A stretch of 24,656 bases of DNA from assembly GCA_009695065.1 (NCBI GenBank), contig SIBR01000049.1, positions 1 through 24,656 of the forward strand, read 5' to 3'. The notes beneath the pieces were generated by a model. It ran no database searches. It saw only the letters and a program-made list of their open reading frames with translations, and was not told the DNA's origin. Shown here piece by piece: positions 7,326 through 16,573 of the stretch. The number at the start of each line of letters is the position of its first letter. Position 1 is the first letter of the stretch. The DNA is from Opitutus sp. (GTDB lineage Bacteria > Verrucomicrobiota > Verrucomicrobiae > Opitutales > Opitutaceae). Both the position numbers and the translations under genes were made by a program.

Positions 7326-8764
7326 AGACGCCGGACCACACGCCTCTCGACGATCTTTGCGATCACCTTTCCCGTCGCACTTTTCTGCGCCGCACCGGAT
7401 TCAGCCTGGGTTCGATCGCGCTCGGCACCCTGCTCGGGTCGGCCGCCCGCGCCGGGAACGCCCCGACGTTGCCGCGCCGCCTGACCCACTTCGCGCCGCG
7501 CGCGAAACGGGTGATCTACCTCGATATGGTGGGAGGCCCCTCGCAGCTCGATCTGTTCGATCCCAAGCCCGAACTCAACCGGCGACACGGGGAGGTCTGT
7601 CCGGATGAATTCCTGCGGGGGGAACGTTTCGCTTTTATCCGCGGCAAACCGACGCTGTTGGGATCGAACTACCAGTTCGCACGGCACGGCCGGAGCGGAG
7701 CGGAGATTTCCGAGTTGCTGCCGCATCTCGCTGGAATCGCCGATGACCTCACCTTCATCCGTTCGATGCACACGGATGAATTCAATCATGGTCCGGCGCA
7801 GATTTTTCAGCACACCGGTTTCGGGCGGCTGGGCCGGCCCAGCCTCGGTTCGTGGGTGAGCTACGGCCTCGGCACCGAGAACGAAAATCTGCCGGCCTAC
7901 GTCGTGCTGGTGTCGGGGGCGCTCCCGGGCGGCGGCAGCGCGGTGTGGAACGCCGGCTTCCTGCCGAGCATGCATCAGGGCGTGGAATTCCGCGGCGAGG
8001 GCGAGCCGGTGCTCTTCCTGTCGAATCCACCGGGTCACGAGCAATCCGACCGTCGCCGGATTCTTGATACCATAGGAGAGCTGGATCAGGCCCACCTCGA
8101 TGCGGCGGGCAATCCTGAGATCGCCACCCGCATCAAGCAGTACGAACTCGCCTTCCGGATGCAGACCGCCGTGCCGGAGCTGATGGACCTCGGCCGGGAA
8201 ACGCCCGAGACCCTGGCGCTGTATGGCGCCCAGCCGGGCAAGGCTTCCTTTGCCAACAACTGCCTGCTGGCGTGCCGGCTGGTGGAACGCGGAGTGCGGA
8301 TGGTCCAGTTGTTTGACGACGGCTGGGACCATCATGGCGATCTGGGCCGGCAACTGCCGGAAAAGTGCCGTCAGACCGATCGGGCCGTCGCGGCGCTGGT
8401 GCGTGATCTCAAACGCCGCGGCCTGCTCGACGACACGCTGGTCGTGTGGGGAGGTGAATTCGGCCGGACGCCCGTGCGGCAGGTCGAGCAGGGCGACCGA
8501 ATCCTCACGCCGGGCCGGGATCATCACAAGGGCGCCTACACCATGTGGCTCGCCGGCGGAGGCGTAAAGCCCGGCGTCACCCACGGCAGCACCGATGAAA
8601 TCGGCTACCGGATAGCCCGGGATCCCGTGCATGTGCACGACCTGAACGCGACTGTCCTCCATCTGCTCGGGGTGGATCACACGCGGCTGACCTATCGGTA
8701 TCAGGGGAGGGAATACCGGCTCACGGACGTCCATGGCGAGGTGGTCAAAGGCATTCTCGCGTGA
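7322..8764 (+). CDS. Tat-exported DUF1501 family protein
   Basis: A 480-residue protein with a twin-arginine signal SRRTFLRRTGF (17-27), a hydrophobic stretch and an Ala-rich cleavage region near residue 43. The body has the DUF1501 features DMVGGPSQLDLFDPKPEL, MHTDEFNHGPAQ, WDHHGD, WGGEFGRTP and GRDHH, resembling an alkaline-phosphatase/sulfatase-like fold. The start codon overlaps the PSD1 stop by 4 bp, implying translational coupling. The Tat signal fits folding with a cofactor or metal before export. The family has no settled function; it nearly always partners PSD1 proteins. Confidence 0.92.
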   Translation: MKTPDHTPLDDLCDHLSRRTFLRRTGFSLGSIALGTLLGSAARAGNAPTLPRRLTHFAPRAKRVIYLDMVGGPSQLDLFDPKPELNRRHGEVCPDEFLRGERFAFIRGKPTLLGSNYQFARHGRSGAEISELLPHLAGIADDLTFIRSMHTDEFNHGPAQIFQHTGFGRLGRPSLGSWVSYGLGTENENLPAYVVLVSGALPGGGSAVWNAGFLPSMHQGVEFRGEGEPVLFLSNPPGHEQSDRRRILDTIGELDQAHLDAAGNPEIATRIKQYELAFRMQTAVPELMDLGRETPETLALYGAQPGKASFANNCLLACRLVERGVRMVQLFDDGWDHHGDLGRQLPEKCRQTDRAVAALVRDLKRRGLLDDTLVVWGGEFGRTPVRQVEQGDRILTPGRDHHKGAYTMWLAGGGVKPGVTHGSTDEIGYRIARDPVHVHDLNATVLHLLGVDHTRLTYRYQGREYRLTDVHGEVVKGILA

Positions 8765-8771
8765 GGCCACG

Positions 8772-10736
8772 ATGACACCCGAACTTGAACCGGATCCGCC
8801 GCGGCCGGCCCGCCCGCGCCCGACGACGCGGCGCGCGTTCGTCAAAAACTCGCTGCTGGCCTGCGCTTCAGGTGTCGCGGCGGCGAATTCGACCGCGCGA
8901 GCGGCGGAGGCGAAAACCGCGCCGGGTGCCGCCCCCGCCCCGCGAGCCACGTATCCATTGGTGCGATATGGGACGGGCGAGCCGGTTTTTCTTTCCGATC
9001 TGGAGCGGTGCCGGCCGGCCGCGGCGCTGACGCCCGCCTGGGAGCCCAAACGCTGGCGGCTGACGGCGTACGAGGCCGAGGGGGTCGCCGGCACGCTGCT
9101 GAGCGCGGGGCAAAACAGCGCCGTGCCCGACGTGGAGTATCCCATCGCGCACCGGGGTTGGTACGCGGTTTCGTTTGGGTTGATGTCGAAGTATGGCGAG
9201 TCCCGCCTCGAAGTGCGGCTGCGGAGTGAAGAGACGTTTTCCCTGCTGACCCATCACAACATGGCCGAGGCGCGGCTGGAGCGGCGTGACATCGAGTTGG
9301 GCGCGCACTTGTTCACCACCCGTCACTTTGACGAGCTCTTCTGGAAGTATGTGCGCTTTGAGGGCCCGGATGACGCGATCGTGCTGCGGCAGTTGAAGGT
9401 GCAGATCGTCCCGGACCAGCCCGATTCCCCGGGCAACCGGTACATGCCCTGCTGGCTGGGTTACATCAAACTCGTGCCGCTGACGCCCGGCGAGGTGGCG
9501 GCGCTCGACGCGGATCGCCAGCGTCGTGACCACCGGCGGCTGTTCGCCCACAATGATGCGTTCGGGTCGACGTCCTGGCTGCGGTTCCGCACCGCAGCCG
9601 ACATTCGGCGGGAGATCGAGCCGTTTCGGGACACCGATTTTTCGCGCATGTATTGGGAGGCGGGAATGGGGGACCTGACTTATTTTCCAAGCCAGATCGG
9701 CTCGCTGTTCACGCTGGAGTGGATGCGGGATCACTACCGGCTGCGCGATCGACTGGTGGGTGAAACGTATGCCGATTTTCGCTCCCGCGGGGTCAATCCG
9801 TTCCGGGTCGCGCTGGAATACTGTCACCAGATCGGGCTCGAGTTTCACGCGGCGTATCGGGTCGCCGGATTCCATTTTCCGTCGCCCGAGGATGAGTGGA
9901 ACCATGGCGGACTTTACCACCGGCACCCCGAGTGGCGTAGTGTCGACCGGCAGGGCCGGGCGGTGCCGCGGCTTTCGTATGCCTACGCCGGGGTGCGCGA
10001 ATTTGCGCTGCGGCTCCTGCGCGAAACGGTCGCGTATCCGGTCGACGGGGTCTGCCTGCTCTACAACCGGCGTCTGCCGCTGCTCGGCTACGAGCCACCG
10101 CTGGTGGAGAGTTTTCGCGCCAAGACCGGCCTCGATCCGCGCACGTTGCCGGAGGACGACCCGCGCTGGATCGAACATGGCGCCCTCGTGTTGACCGGCT
10201 TCATGCGCGAGCTGCGGGCCATGCTGCGCGAGGAACAGGCGCGACAGGGCCGGCGCCAGCCGTTTGGCGTCACGGCGGTGGTGGTGAGCTCGCGCGAGGA
10301 GAATCTTGCCTCCGGCCTCGATCTCGAACGCTGGGTTCGGGAGGAATTGGTCGACACCCTGATTCCGTATTCGTCCGCCGCCGGGATCGCGAGCGATCAG
10401 GTTTCGTGGGAGGATCCGAAGTCGGCGGAGTTTTTCCTCCGTCTGACCGCGGGAACGCGCTGTCAGCTCGCCCTGAACCTGATGCCGCGCCAGATTGCGC
10501 CGGAAGATTACCTGCGGCGGGCTCACGCGCTTTACTCTGCCGGGGTGGAGAACCTTTTTTTCTGGGACTGCTATCAACGGAATAACTTCGATTCCTCGTG
10601 GACCACGCTGACCCGGCTCGGCCACCGGGAGGAGCTGGCGGAATGGGCGGACCGGGGGCATCCGGCGATCATGCGGCCGCGTCGGACGCTCGCGAAAATC
10701 GGCGACTGGGACCTCGCCTACGGCACTCCGGGTTAG
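8772..10736 (+). CDS. Tat-exported TIM-barrel-like protein, function unknown
   Basis: A 654-residue protein from ATG 8772, 7 bp after the DUF1501 stop; an earlier ATG at 8733 would overlap that gene. A Tat motif TTRRAFVKN (18-26) precedes a hydrophobic stretch ending near AARAAEA. The middle resembles a beta-sandwich (about 60-230). The C-terminal half (about 240-640) looks like a family-10-type/GHL10 glycosidase barrel, with segments such as REFALRLLRETVAYPVDGVC and a long helical FMRELRAMLREEQARQGR. I do not recognise a precise family or catalytic pair. Export with DUF1501 and PSD1 suggests these three act together outside the cytoplasm (inference). Confidence 0.7.
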   Translation: MTPELEPDPPRPARPRPTTRRAFVKNSLLACASGVAAANSTARAAEAKTAPGAAPAPRATYPLVRYGTGEPVFLSDLERCRPAAALTPAWEPKRWRLTAYEAEGVAGTLLSAGQNSAVPDVEYPIAHRGWYAVSFGLMSKYGESRLEVRLRSEETFSLLTHHNMAEARLERRDIELGAHLFTTRHFDELFWKYVRFEGPDDAIVLRQLKVQIVPDQPDSPGNRYMPCWLGYIKLVPLTPGEVAALDADRQRRDHRRLFAHNDAFGSTSWLRFRTAADIRREIEPFRDTDFSRMYWEAGMGDLTYFPSQIGSLFTLEWMRDHYRLRDRLVGETYADFRSRGVNPFRVALEYCHQIGLEFHAAYRVAGFHFPSPEDEWNHGGLYHRHPEWRSVDRQGRAVPRLSYAYAGVREFALRLLRETVAYPVDGVCLLYNRRLPLLGYEPPLVESFRAKTGLDPRTLPEDDPRWIEHGALVLTGFMRELRAMLREEQARQGRRQPFGVTAVVVSSREENLASGLDLERWVREELVDTLIPYSSAAGIASDQVSWEDPKSAEFFLRLTAGTRCQLALNLMPRQIAPEDYLRRAHALYSAGVENLFFWDCYQRNNFDSSWTTLTRLGHREELAEWADRGHPAIMRPRRTLAKIGDWDLAYGTPG

Positions 10737-10812
10737 GAACATTGACAGGCAACTGGAACCGCACCATCGCTCGGGTTTTGGCTCCGGCCATACGTCCGTA
10801 GCACACCTTCAC

Positions 10813-11958
10813 TTGAAAATTCACGCCATCAAAAGCCCGCCTGCGGAGAGCAACGATCCGTATTATCTGGAAATCGCGGGACGGCTGCGCGACGAGTTGT
10901 TTTCCGGGCGATTCAAGCCTGGCCAGCGTTTCTATTCGATCCGCGGCCTGATCAAGGACACGCGGCGCAGCCTGCCGACGGTCCGGTCGGCGCTCAATCT
11001 CTTGATCAAGGAAAACCTGCTCGAGGCGCGACAGGGCAGCGGTTACTATGTGACGGCGCAAGTCGAGGTCGCCAACAACGCGAACCGGGGGTTCTTCAAT
11101 TTTCTGGCGGTCATTCCGTCTTCGTCGGTGCCCGACGAACCGTGGTTTACGGGCAAGATCGGCCTGGGCATGATCCATGCGGCGAACCTGGACCATGCGG
11201 TGGTGTCGTTTTACCGACGCCAGGCCCCCGGCAATCTTTCGCCCGACCTGGTCGAGGTGGATCTGGCGCGCATCAAGGCGCTCAAGCCCGATGGCATCGC
11301 GTGGCTGCACAGCATTCCGGAAGACGAGCCGATCTTGAACGAACTCCGGCGGCAGCGGGTGCCGATTGTGACCACGATGCGTCGCTTGCCGAACGTGGAG
11401 CTCCCGCTCATTCGCGAAGACGACGTCGTCTATGCCTCGATGGTTCTGTCGAATTTCGAGGCGCGTGGCCATCGGCGCGTGGGTTTGATCCTCCGTTCCC
11501 TGACCGATGATTATTTCCACTCCAAGGTCGAGGCGTTCAAGGAGGTGGCGGATTCCTTTCAGGTTAGGATGGAGGAAAGGGACTTCTTTTTTCTGCCGCC
11601 TTCGGACCCGCGTGGTGAAAACCAAACCGAGCCGTTGCGGGACTTTCTGTCGGAGCGCCCGGAAATGACGGGGCTGCTCATTCTCGCGTCGACGGGCATC
11701 CGGCCGCTGCTAAGACTCCACGACACCCCGTTGCGCGATCGCGTCGCCAGGCTGGCGCTCATCTTCAACGTGCTGGATGGCGTCGCGGTGCCGACGCTCC
11801 CGGGCGGCGAAAGTCTGGCCACCATTTTTCCCCCGCTGGAAAAGCTGGGTGAACAAATCGTTCACGCGTTGACCGGCGAGGTGAGCAAGAAATCGGCGCC
11901 TTCGTCCGCGCGGCTGATTCCCATTTTTCGATCCGGTGACTCGCTGAAAGCGCCCTGA
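10813..11958 (+). CDS. GntR-type regulator with LacI-like sensor domain
   Basis: A 381-residue protein. The N-terminus (about 16-84) is a GntR winged helix-turn-helix: PYYLEIAGRLRDELFSG, then GQRFYSIRGLIKDT and a wing with ARQGSGYYV. The rest (about 95-375) looks like a periplasmic-binding-protein/LacI-type effector domain, with GHRRVGLI near 225 and a C-terminal ATIFPPLEKLGEQIVHAL. Such hybrids are common sugar-responsive regulators in Opitutaceae. The start is probably TTG 10813, since the first in-frame ATG is far downstream within the sensor domain. The gene lies 20 bp before the SGNH/sialidase fusion, so they are probably cotranscribed. It is the only regulator in the window and the best candidate to control the neighbouring runs. 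Confidence 0.82.
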   Translation: MKIHAIKSPPAESNDPYYLEIAGRLRDELFSGRFKPGQRFYSIRGLIKDTRRSLPTVRSALNLLIKENLLEARQGSGYYVTAQVEVANNANRGFFNFLAVIPSSSVPDEPWFTGKIGLGMIHAANLDHAVVSFYRRQAPGNLSPDLVEVDLARIKALKPDGIAWLHSIPEDEPILNELRRQRVPIVTTMRRLPNVELPLIREDDVVYASMVLSNFEARGHRRVGLILRSLTDDYFHSKVEAFKEVADSFQVRMEERDFFFLPPSDPRGENQTEPLRDFLSERPEMTGLLILASTGIRPLLRLHDTPLRDRVARLALIFNVLDGVAVPTLPGGESLATIFPPLEKLGEQIVHALTGEVSKKSAPSSARLIPIFRSGDSLKAP

Positions 11959-11978
11959 GTGCACGGCAATTTATCAAC

Positions 11979-13952
11979 ATGACTATCCGCCCGGTTTTCG
12001 CGCTGCAGTTCCCGTGCTGGCTGGCCGGTATTTTCCTGGCAACCGGAGCGGTTGTCGCCCAGCCCAGCCCTCCGGCCGTCCCACCAGTGCGGGGCGACGA
12101 TCCCTCGTTCGTGCAGGTGACCGACCAGCCGGGGCGGCCCCGCGTCCTGTTGCTGGGCGATTCGATTTCGATGGGATATACCCTCGCAGTTCGAGAACGG
12201 CTCGGCGATCGGGCCAACGTGCACCGGCCGCCGGAGAACTGCCGCTCCACGCGACAGACCCTTGCGCGACTGGAGACATATCTCGGGAGGGGTGCCTGGG
12301 ATGTGATCCATTTTAACTGCGGGATTCATGATCTGACCTTTGTCGGGCCCGATCGAAAGGGACTGCTGGAAAAGGACGGGGGAAAGATCCAAGTTTCGCT
12401 CGAGGAGTATCGCGAAAATATGGAGCGGATTGTCGCCCGCCTCAAACGCACGGGCGCCACGCTGGTCTGGGCCTCGACCACTCCGGTGGGCGAAGCGGTG
12501 CAATTTCGGCAGTCCCGCGATGTGGTGGCGTATAACGCGAGGGCGGGCGAAATCATGGAGCGCCATGGTATCGCGGTGAATGACCTTTATGCCGTCGCCC
12601 GGACCGGGATCCAGGAAGGCAAACTCGCGTGGAAAGATGGCGTGCATTTCAGTGCGGCCTCCTCACTGGCCCTTGGCGCCGTGGTCGCGGGCGCGATCGA
12701 GCGGGCACTGCACGTCCGCGCCCACCCGCCGGCACCCGTGCCATTGGAGCGGAGGTTGCTTGGGATCACGGACGCCCATTGGCTCGCCCTGCAGCCGGGG
12801 CGGCAGGGGGCCCTGCTCGAAATCGCCGCCGTGCATCTGCCGGAGAATCCGGCGGGCGATTGCAACCACTATGGCTGGCCGATCGCGACCCAGGTCGGCG
12901 ATACGCTGGTGGTGATGCATCGTCGCATCACGGGCCACAACCCGTATGGTGCGCACGCGCCCACCGAACATATGTCCTACGGCATGGTGTTGCGCAGCAC
13001 CGATGGCGGAAAAACGTGGTCGGCCCCATACAACTTGCGCGACTGCATGACACCTGCCGATCGGGCGCGCGATGGCATCGTGCCGCTCTCGCACCGATTC
13101 AAGTTCGACAAGGAAAATCCCTCGACGCAGGGCTACAAGATTCACCTGCATTCGATTGGGACGACGGCGGACGGAGCGGTGGTCGCCATCAACAACCACG
13201 GGGTGTTTCGCTCGGAGGACCGGGGGCGGACGTGGAAGCATTTTTCGAAGGCGTTCCGGGAGGACACGTTTCCCCATGAGATCGTGAATTTCGGCCCCAA
13301 CCTGATCGACCACCCGCAACACGGCCTGCTGGCCTTCGGCAACTGGTTTGGCGACCGGAGCGGACCACGTCAGGGCAACCGGTTGGTGGTGCTCAGTACG
13401 AAGGATGGAGGGGAGAACTGGCAGGTGGCGGACTACGACGTGGGTTTTCCCCAATACGAACCGGCGGCGTTGTTACATGAGGAAAAGTTTTTGTTCATCA
13501 CGCGCGATCAGGCCGACGGCGGCGCGCACCGGGGAATGCGTTGGCAGCCCGGGCAGGAACCGCAGGTTTGGAAAACCAACATGGTGGACCCGCGCTACCT
13601 CGATACCGTGGATTTTTCCTTCAACCCCGTCACCCGCCGTTTCGAAGTGCTGCGCTCCGAGCGTTTCCGGATGGAACTCTGGTTGTGGAGCATCGATCCG
13701 GCTGATTGGGAGAGCGGGCAATGGCGCCGTGAATGCCGGCTGCTGGCGCGGGCGGGAAAATTTTATACGACGGCCGACGGCTTCCATCCCGCCGGGGCCG
13801 TCATCGATCGCCAAAATGGGCTCCAGCACATCTTCATTTATTCCGGCCATCCCAACGGGCCGACCGGCATCTTTCGGCTGACCCGCACGCTGGATACTTC
13901 GGCCCTCGTGGCTTGGGCCCGGAAAACCGGATACGACGGCGCGGTGCGCTGA
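11979..13952 (+). CDS. SGNH esterase fused to sialidase-fold domain
   Basis: A 657-residue secreted protein with a signal peptide (about 1-28, ending VVAQ). The first domain (about 48-245) is an SGNH/GDSL hydrolase: nucleophile S62 (LLLGDSIS), block III N-C-G115-I-H117-D where H replaces the usual N, and the dyad D220-H223 (DGVHFS). The second domain (about 265-650) is a BNR/Asp-box beta-propeller with STDGGKTW, SEDRGRTW and STKDGGENW. An esterase next to a sialidase-like domain would suit deacylation and cleavage of an acylated glycan (inference). The propeller lacks an obvious FRIP arginine, so sialic acid cleavage is unproven. Confidence 0.8.
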   Translation: MTIRPVFALQFPCWLAGIFLATGAVVAQPSPPAVPPVRGDDPSFVQVTDQPGRPRVLLLGDSISMGYTLAVRERLGDRANVHRPPENCRSTRQTLARLETYLGRGAWDVIHFNCGIHDLTFVGPDRKGLLEKDGGKIQVSLEEYRENMERIVARLKRTGATLVWASTTPVGEAVQFRQSRDVVAYNARAGEIMERHGIAVNDLYAVARTGIQEGKLAWKDGVHFSAASSLALGAVVAGAIERALHVRAHPPAPVPLERRLLGITDAHWLALQPGRQGALLEIAAVHLPENPAGDCNHYGWPIATQVGDTLVVMHRRITGHNPYGAHAPTEHMSYGMVLRSTDGGKTWSAPYNLRDCMTPADRARDGIVPLSHRFKFDKENPSTQGYKIHLHSIGTTADGAVVAINNHGVFRSEDRGRTWKHFSKAFREDTFPHEIVNFGPNLIDHPQHGLLAFGNWFGDRSGPRQGNRLVVLSTKDGGENWQVADYDVGFPQYEPAALLHEEKFLFITRDQADGGAHRGMRWQPGQEPQVWKTNMVDPRYLDTVDFSFNPVTRRFEVLRSERFRMELWLWSIDPADWESGQWRRECRLLARAGKFYTTADGFHPAGAVIDRQNGLQHIFIYSGHPNGPTGIFRLTRTLDTSALVAWARKTGYDGAVR

Positions 13953-14001
13953 CTTCGCCACGTGCCGGCCCCGGTTCGGATTGCCGGAAGGAAAGCGGAC
14001 T

Positions 14002-14039
14002 GTTGACTTTCTGAAAATCAACTGAGTACTAAGTGATTT
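14002..14039 (+). promoter_or_regulatory. Promoter and dyads upstream of the TonB receptor
   Basis: TTGACT (14003-14008) and TACTAA (14027-14032) are 18 bp apart and resemble -35 and -10 boxes. GTTGA (14002-14006) with TCAAC (14018-14022) forms an inverted repeat over the -35 box. AAATCA (14015-14020) with TGATTT (14034-14039) forms another over the -10 box. This AT-rich block is the only clear promoter candidate between 13953 and the receptor start. Confidence 0.45.
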
Positions 14040-14134
14040 AGAGCCAGCGCCGCGGTGACCCCACCCAGCATCGTCTTTTCCGGCCGGTGACCGCCCAGTC
14101 AACCAACCCCAGCCAACCATCCCGCTTCAGTACC

Positions 14135-16573
14135 ATGAAAAACGTGAATTTTTCGACACCGGTTTATGTGGGTCTCCTCTTTTGGGCAGGCATGATGTCT
14201 CCGACGCTTTCGGCCCAGACTGCTCCGGCACCGGCGGCGGCTCCGGAGCGTGCCGGGGAAGCGAAGGAGACGTTGCGGCTTTCACCCTTTGAAGTCACCG
14301 CCACTTCAGGGAGGGACTATCGCGCGGTCGATGCCATGACTTCCTCGGGGATTGCGACCAAGCTGGTGGACTCGCCGCAGAACATCAGCGTCATCACGGA
14401 GGCGTTCATCAAGGACCTCAATCTCGACAGCCTGCACCAGACCCTCCTGTACACGTCTGGGGTGCAGATCGACGAGTATAACCGCGATGCCGGCGGCGTG
14501 TTGGTGCGCGGCTTCGGCATCTCCTCGTATCTGCGCGACGGGATTGCCCGCCCGTATAACGCCGTGACGGAAAACATCGAGCGGATTGAAGTGGTGAAGG
14601 GCCCGGTTTCGGCGTTTTTCAGCCAGAGTTCGCCCGGCGGCATCGTGAACTACATCACCAAGAAACCGGAATTCGTGCGCAAGGGATCGCTCACGCTCAA
14701 CTACGGGAGCTACGACTACCGGGTGGCGGGCCTCGATGTGCAGTCGCCCCTGCTCCCCAACTCCAAGACGCTGGGCTTCCGAATGGTGGCGGGGGCCCGC
14801 CGGACGAACAACTGGCGAAAATGGGAATACATCGATCGCGAGTATTTCGCCCCGAGCCTGCGGTGGCGCCCGAACAAGTATCTGGATTTCAAATACCAGT
14901 ATGAATGGGTGAAAAGTTCCGAGAACATCTTGAACAACGGGCGCACGAACATGCAGTTTCACTCCGACTGGGCGAATCCGCCGCAGGACGTGATCAACTT
15001 CAATCGCACGGCCGCGCGCCCGACTGACGCCGCGGTCGCATCCTTTTTGAAAGGCCGCTGGCTGCGGGCCATCGCCACGTGGGCGGCGGACATCAAGGCG
15101 GTCCGCGGCGGTCTCGCGCCGCCGGTGGTCACGACCGGCGATCTGACCCGGTTCTTTCCGGAGGGCCGGATTTACAACACCGGCGGCCCCGGCGGCATTC
15201 ACGACTACAAGAACTTTGCGAACGACGCCTCGGTCACGATTACACCGGTCCCGTGGATTGCCGCGCGCTATACCCGCAGCTTTTTCAAGGGCTTCTCCGA
15301 CCAATACAACGCGTTCGGTTTTCCCAACGCCGATGGCACCATTCCCTACGCGGAGCGTTCCGCGGTAAGCTGGAATCGCACCGCTTCAGATGCCGCGGAT
15401 CTCCTGATCGACCGCCCAATCGGGCCGGTGCGGAACCGATTGCTGTTTGGCTGGCAGCGGATCGTCACCAACACCCGGAGCAGTTCGCGCCGATTTGATT
15501 ATTCGGTCCTGCGCCCGGTGGTGCACAACGGCGTGACCCTGACCGGCCGCGACGTGGCGCTGAACTACGATCCCTTCATCGATCCCGTGATCGATATTCA
15601 ACGGGTGCTCGGGGAAATCGTGCCCACCGCGACCCCGTCGGATGGCGGCTCCAGCGGAAGATACGCCACCTGGCAGACCGAATTCTGGGATCGTCGGTTG
15701 CACACGCAGTTGGGCCTTCGCCAGGACCAGGCCCGTTCCGGCGAAAAGTATGACGCCACGCCGACGTTTGGCGTGAACTTTGCCTTCCGGCCCGGCTTGG
15801 TGGCGTACGCGAGCTACAGCGAAAATTTTTTGGTCAACGGCAACGACGTCTCCGGGCAGGGGGTGCTGCCCGGTGAGGCCAAGCGCCTCCCGCCCGCTTT
15901 CGGCAAGGGCACCGAGGTGGGCCTGAAAACCGACTGGCGCGAAAACACGCTCAGCGGAACGGTTTCGCTTTTCCGCCTCGAGAATAGCGGCCGCGCGGCG
16001 ACGGACGCGGTGAGAAACCTGATCGAGCCGCGCAACATCGACGCCATTTCCACGAACAACGTCGTTTGGACGAGCACGGGAGGAACCTGGCAGACCGAAG
16101 GCGTGGGGCTCGATTTGATCTGGACGCCGGGTTCCTATTTTCAGGGACAAGTGGCGTATGACTATACGTGGAAAGCCAAAATCGTCTCCGATCAGCAATG
16201 GGTCCCGGGAACGCCGGAATACGCTTTTCAGATTGGCCGACGCATCGCCAATGCTCCGGAACACGCGCTCAAAATTTTTGGGAAGTATTCGTTCGAGCGC
16301 GGGCGGCTGAAGAACCTGTCGATCGGCGCGGGCGGGCGTTATGTCGCGCCAACGATCGGCGGCAACGCTTCCACGCCGTCGCAGATCGTATACATGCCGT
16401 CCTACACGATCTACGACGCGATTCTGGGCTATTCGGCCAAACAGTGGTTGCGGAAACCGATCACGTTCTCCCTGGCGATCCAGAATCTGACGAACCACAT
16501 CTACCTTCAGGGCACGAACAATATCTTCGGCAATCCCCGGAAGATTTTCCTGAACACGACGGTCAACTTCTAG
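14135..16573 (+). CDS. TonB-dependent outer-membrane receptor
   Basis: An 812-residue protein from ATG 14135. This start is preferred over GTG 14087 because it begins a signal peptide (about 1-28, ending TLSAQ). LRLSPFEVTAT (47-57) resembles the TonB-box region of Opitutaceae receptors. The plug domain follows with SPQNISVITEAFIKDL and VLVRGFGI, then VEVVKG-like IERIEVVKGPVSAFF and GGIVNYITKKP. A 22-strand barrel ends in NPRKIFLNTTVNF, the terminal phenylalanine expected for BAM assembly. It resembles ferrisiderophore-type receptors, but the carbohydrate context favours glycan uptake (inference). No SusD gene is present. It stands alone under its own promoter. Confidence 0.9.
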   Translation: MKNVNFSTPVYVGLLFWAGMMSPTLSAQTAPAPAAAPERAGEAKETLRLSPFEVTATSGRDYRAVDAMTSSGIATKLVDSPQNISVITEAFIKDLNLDSLHQTLLYTSGVQIDEYNRDAGGVLVRGFGISSYLRDGIARPYNAVTENIERIEVVKGPVSAFFSQSSPGGIVNYITKKPEFVRKGSLTLNYGSYDYRVAGLDVQSPLLPNSKTLGFRMVAGARRTNNWRKWEYIDREYFAPSLRWRPNKYLDFKYQYEWVKSSENILNNGRTNMQFHSDWANPPQDVINFNRTAARPTDAAVASFLKGRWLRAIATWAADIKAVRGGLAPPVVTTGDLTRFFPEGRIYNTGGPGGIHDYKNFANDASVTITPVPWIAARYTRSFFKGFSDQYNAFGFPNADGTIPYAERSAVSWNRTASDAADLLIDRPIGPVRNRLLFGWQRIVTNTRSSSRRFDYSVLRPVVHNGVTLTGRDVALNYDPFIDPVIDIQRVLGEIVPTATPSDGGSSGRYATWQTEFWDRRLHTQLGLRQDQARSGEKYDATPTFGVNFAFRPGLVAYASYSENFLVNGNDVSGQGVLPGEAKRLPPAFGKGTEVGLKTDWRENTLSGTVSLFRLENSGRAATDAVRNLIEPRNIDAISTNNVVWTSTGGTWQTEGVGLDLIWTPGSYFQGQVAYDYTWKAKIVSDQQWVPGTPEYAFQIGRRIANAPEHALKIFGKYSFERGRLKNLSIGAGGRYVAPTIGGNASTPSQIVYMPSYTIYDAILGYSAKQWLRKPITFSLAIQNLTNHIYLQGTNNIFGNPRKIFLNTTVNF

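Noticed and set aside
7184..9145. Long antisense open frame of 653 residues opposite DUF1501
   Set aside because: Composition is Arg/Gly/Ala rich with no motifs, and the + strand carries a Tat signal and full DUF1501 features.
8868..10742. Antisense open frame of 624 residues opposite the TIM-barrel-like gene
   Set aside because: No domain or signal peptide; it mirrors the codon bias of the + strand gene, which is placed in an operon.
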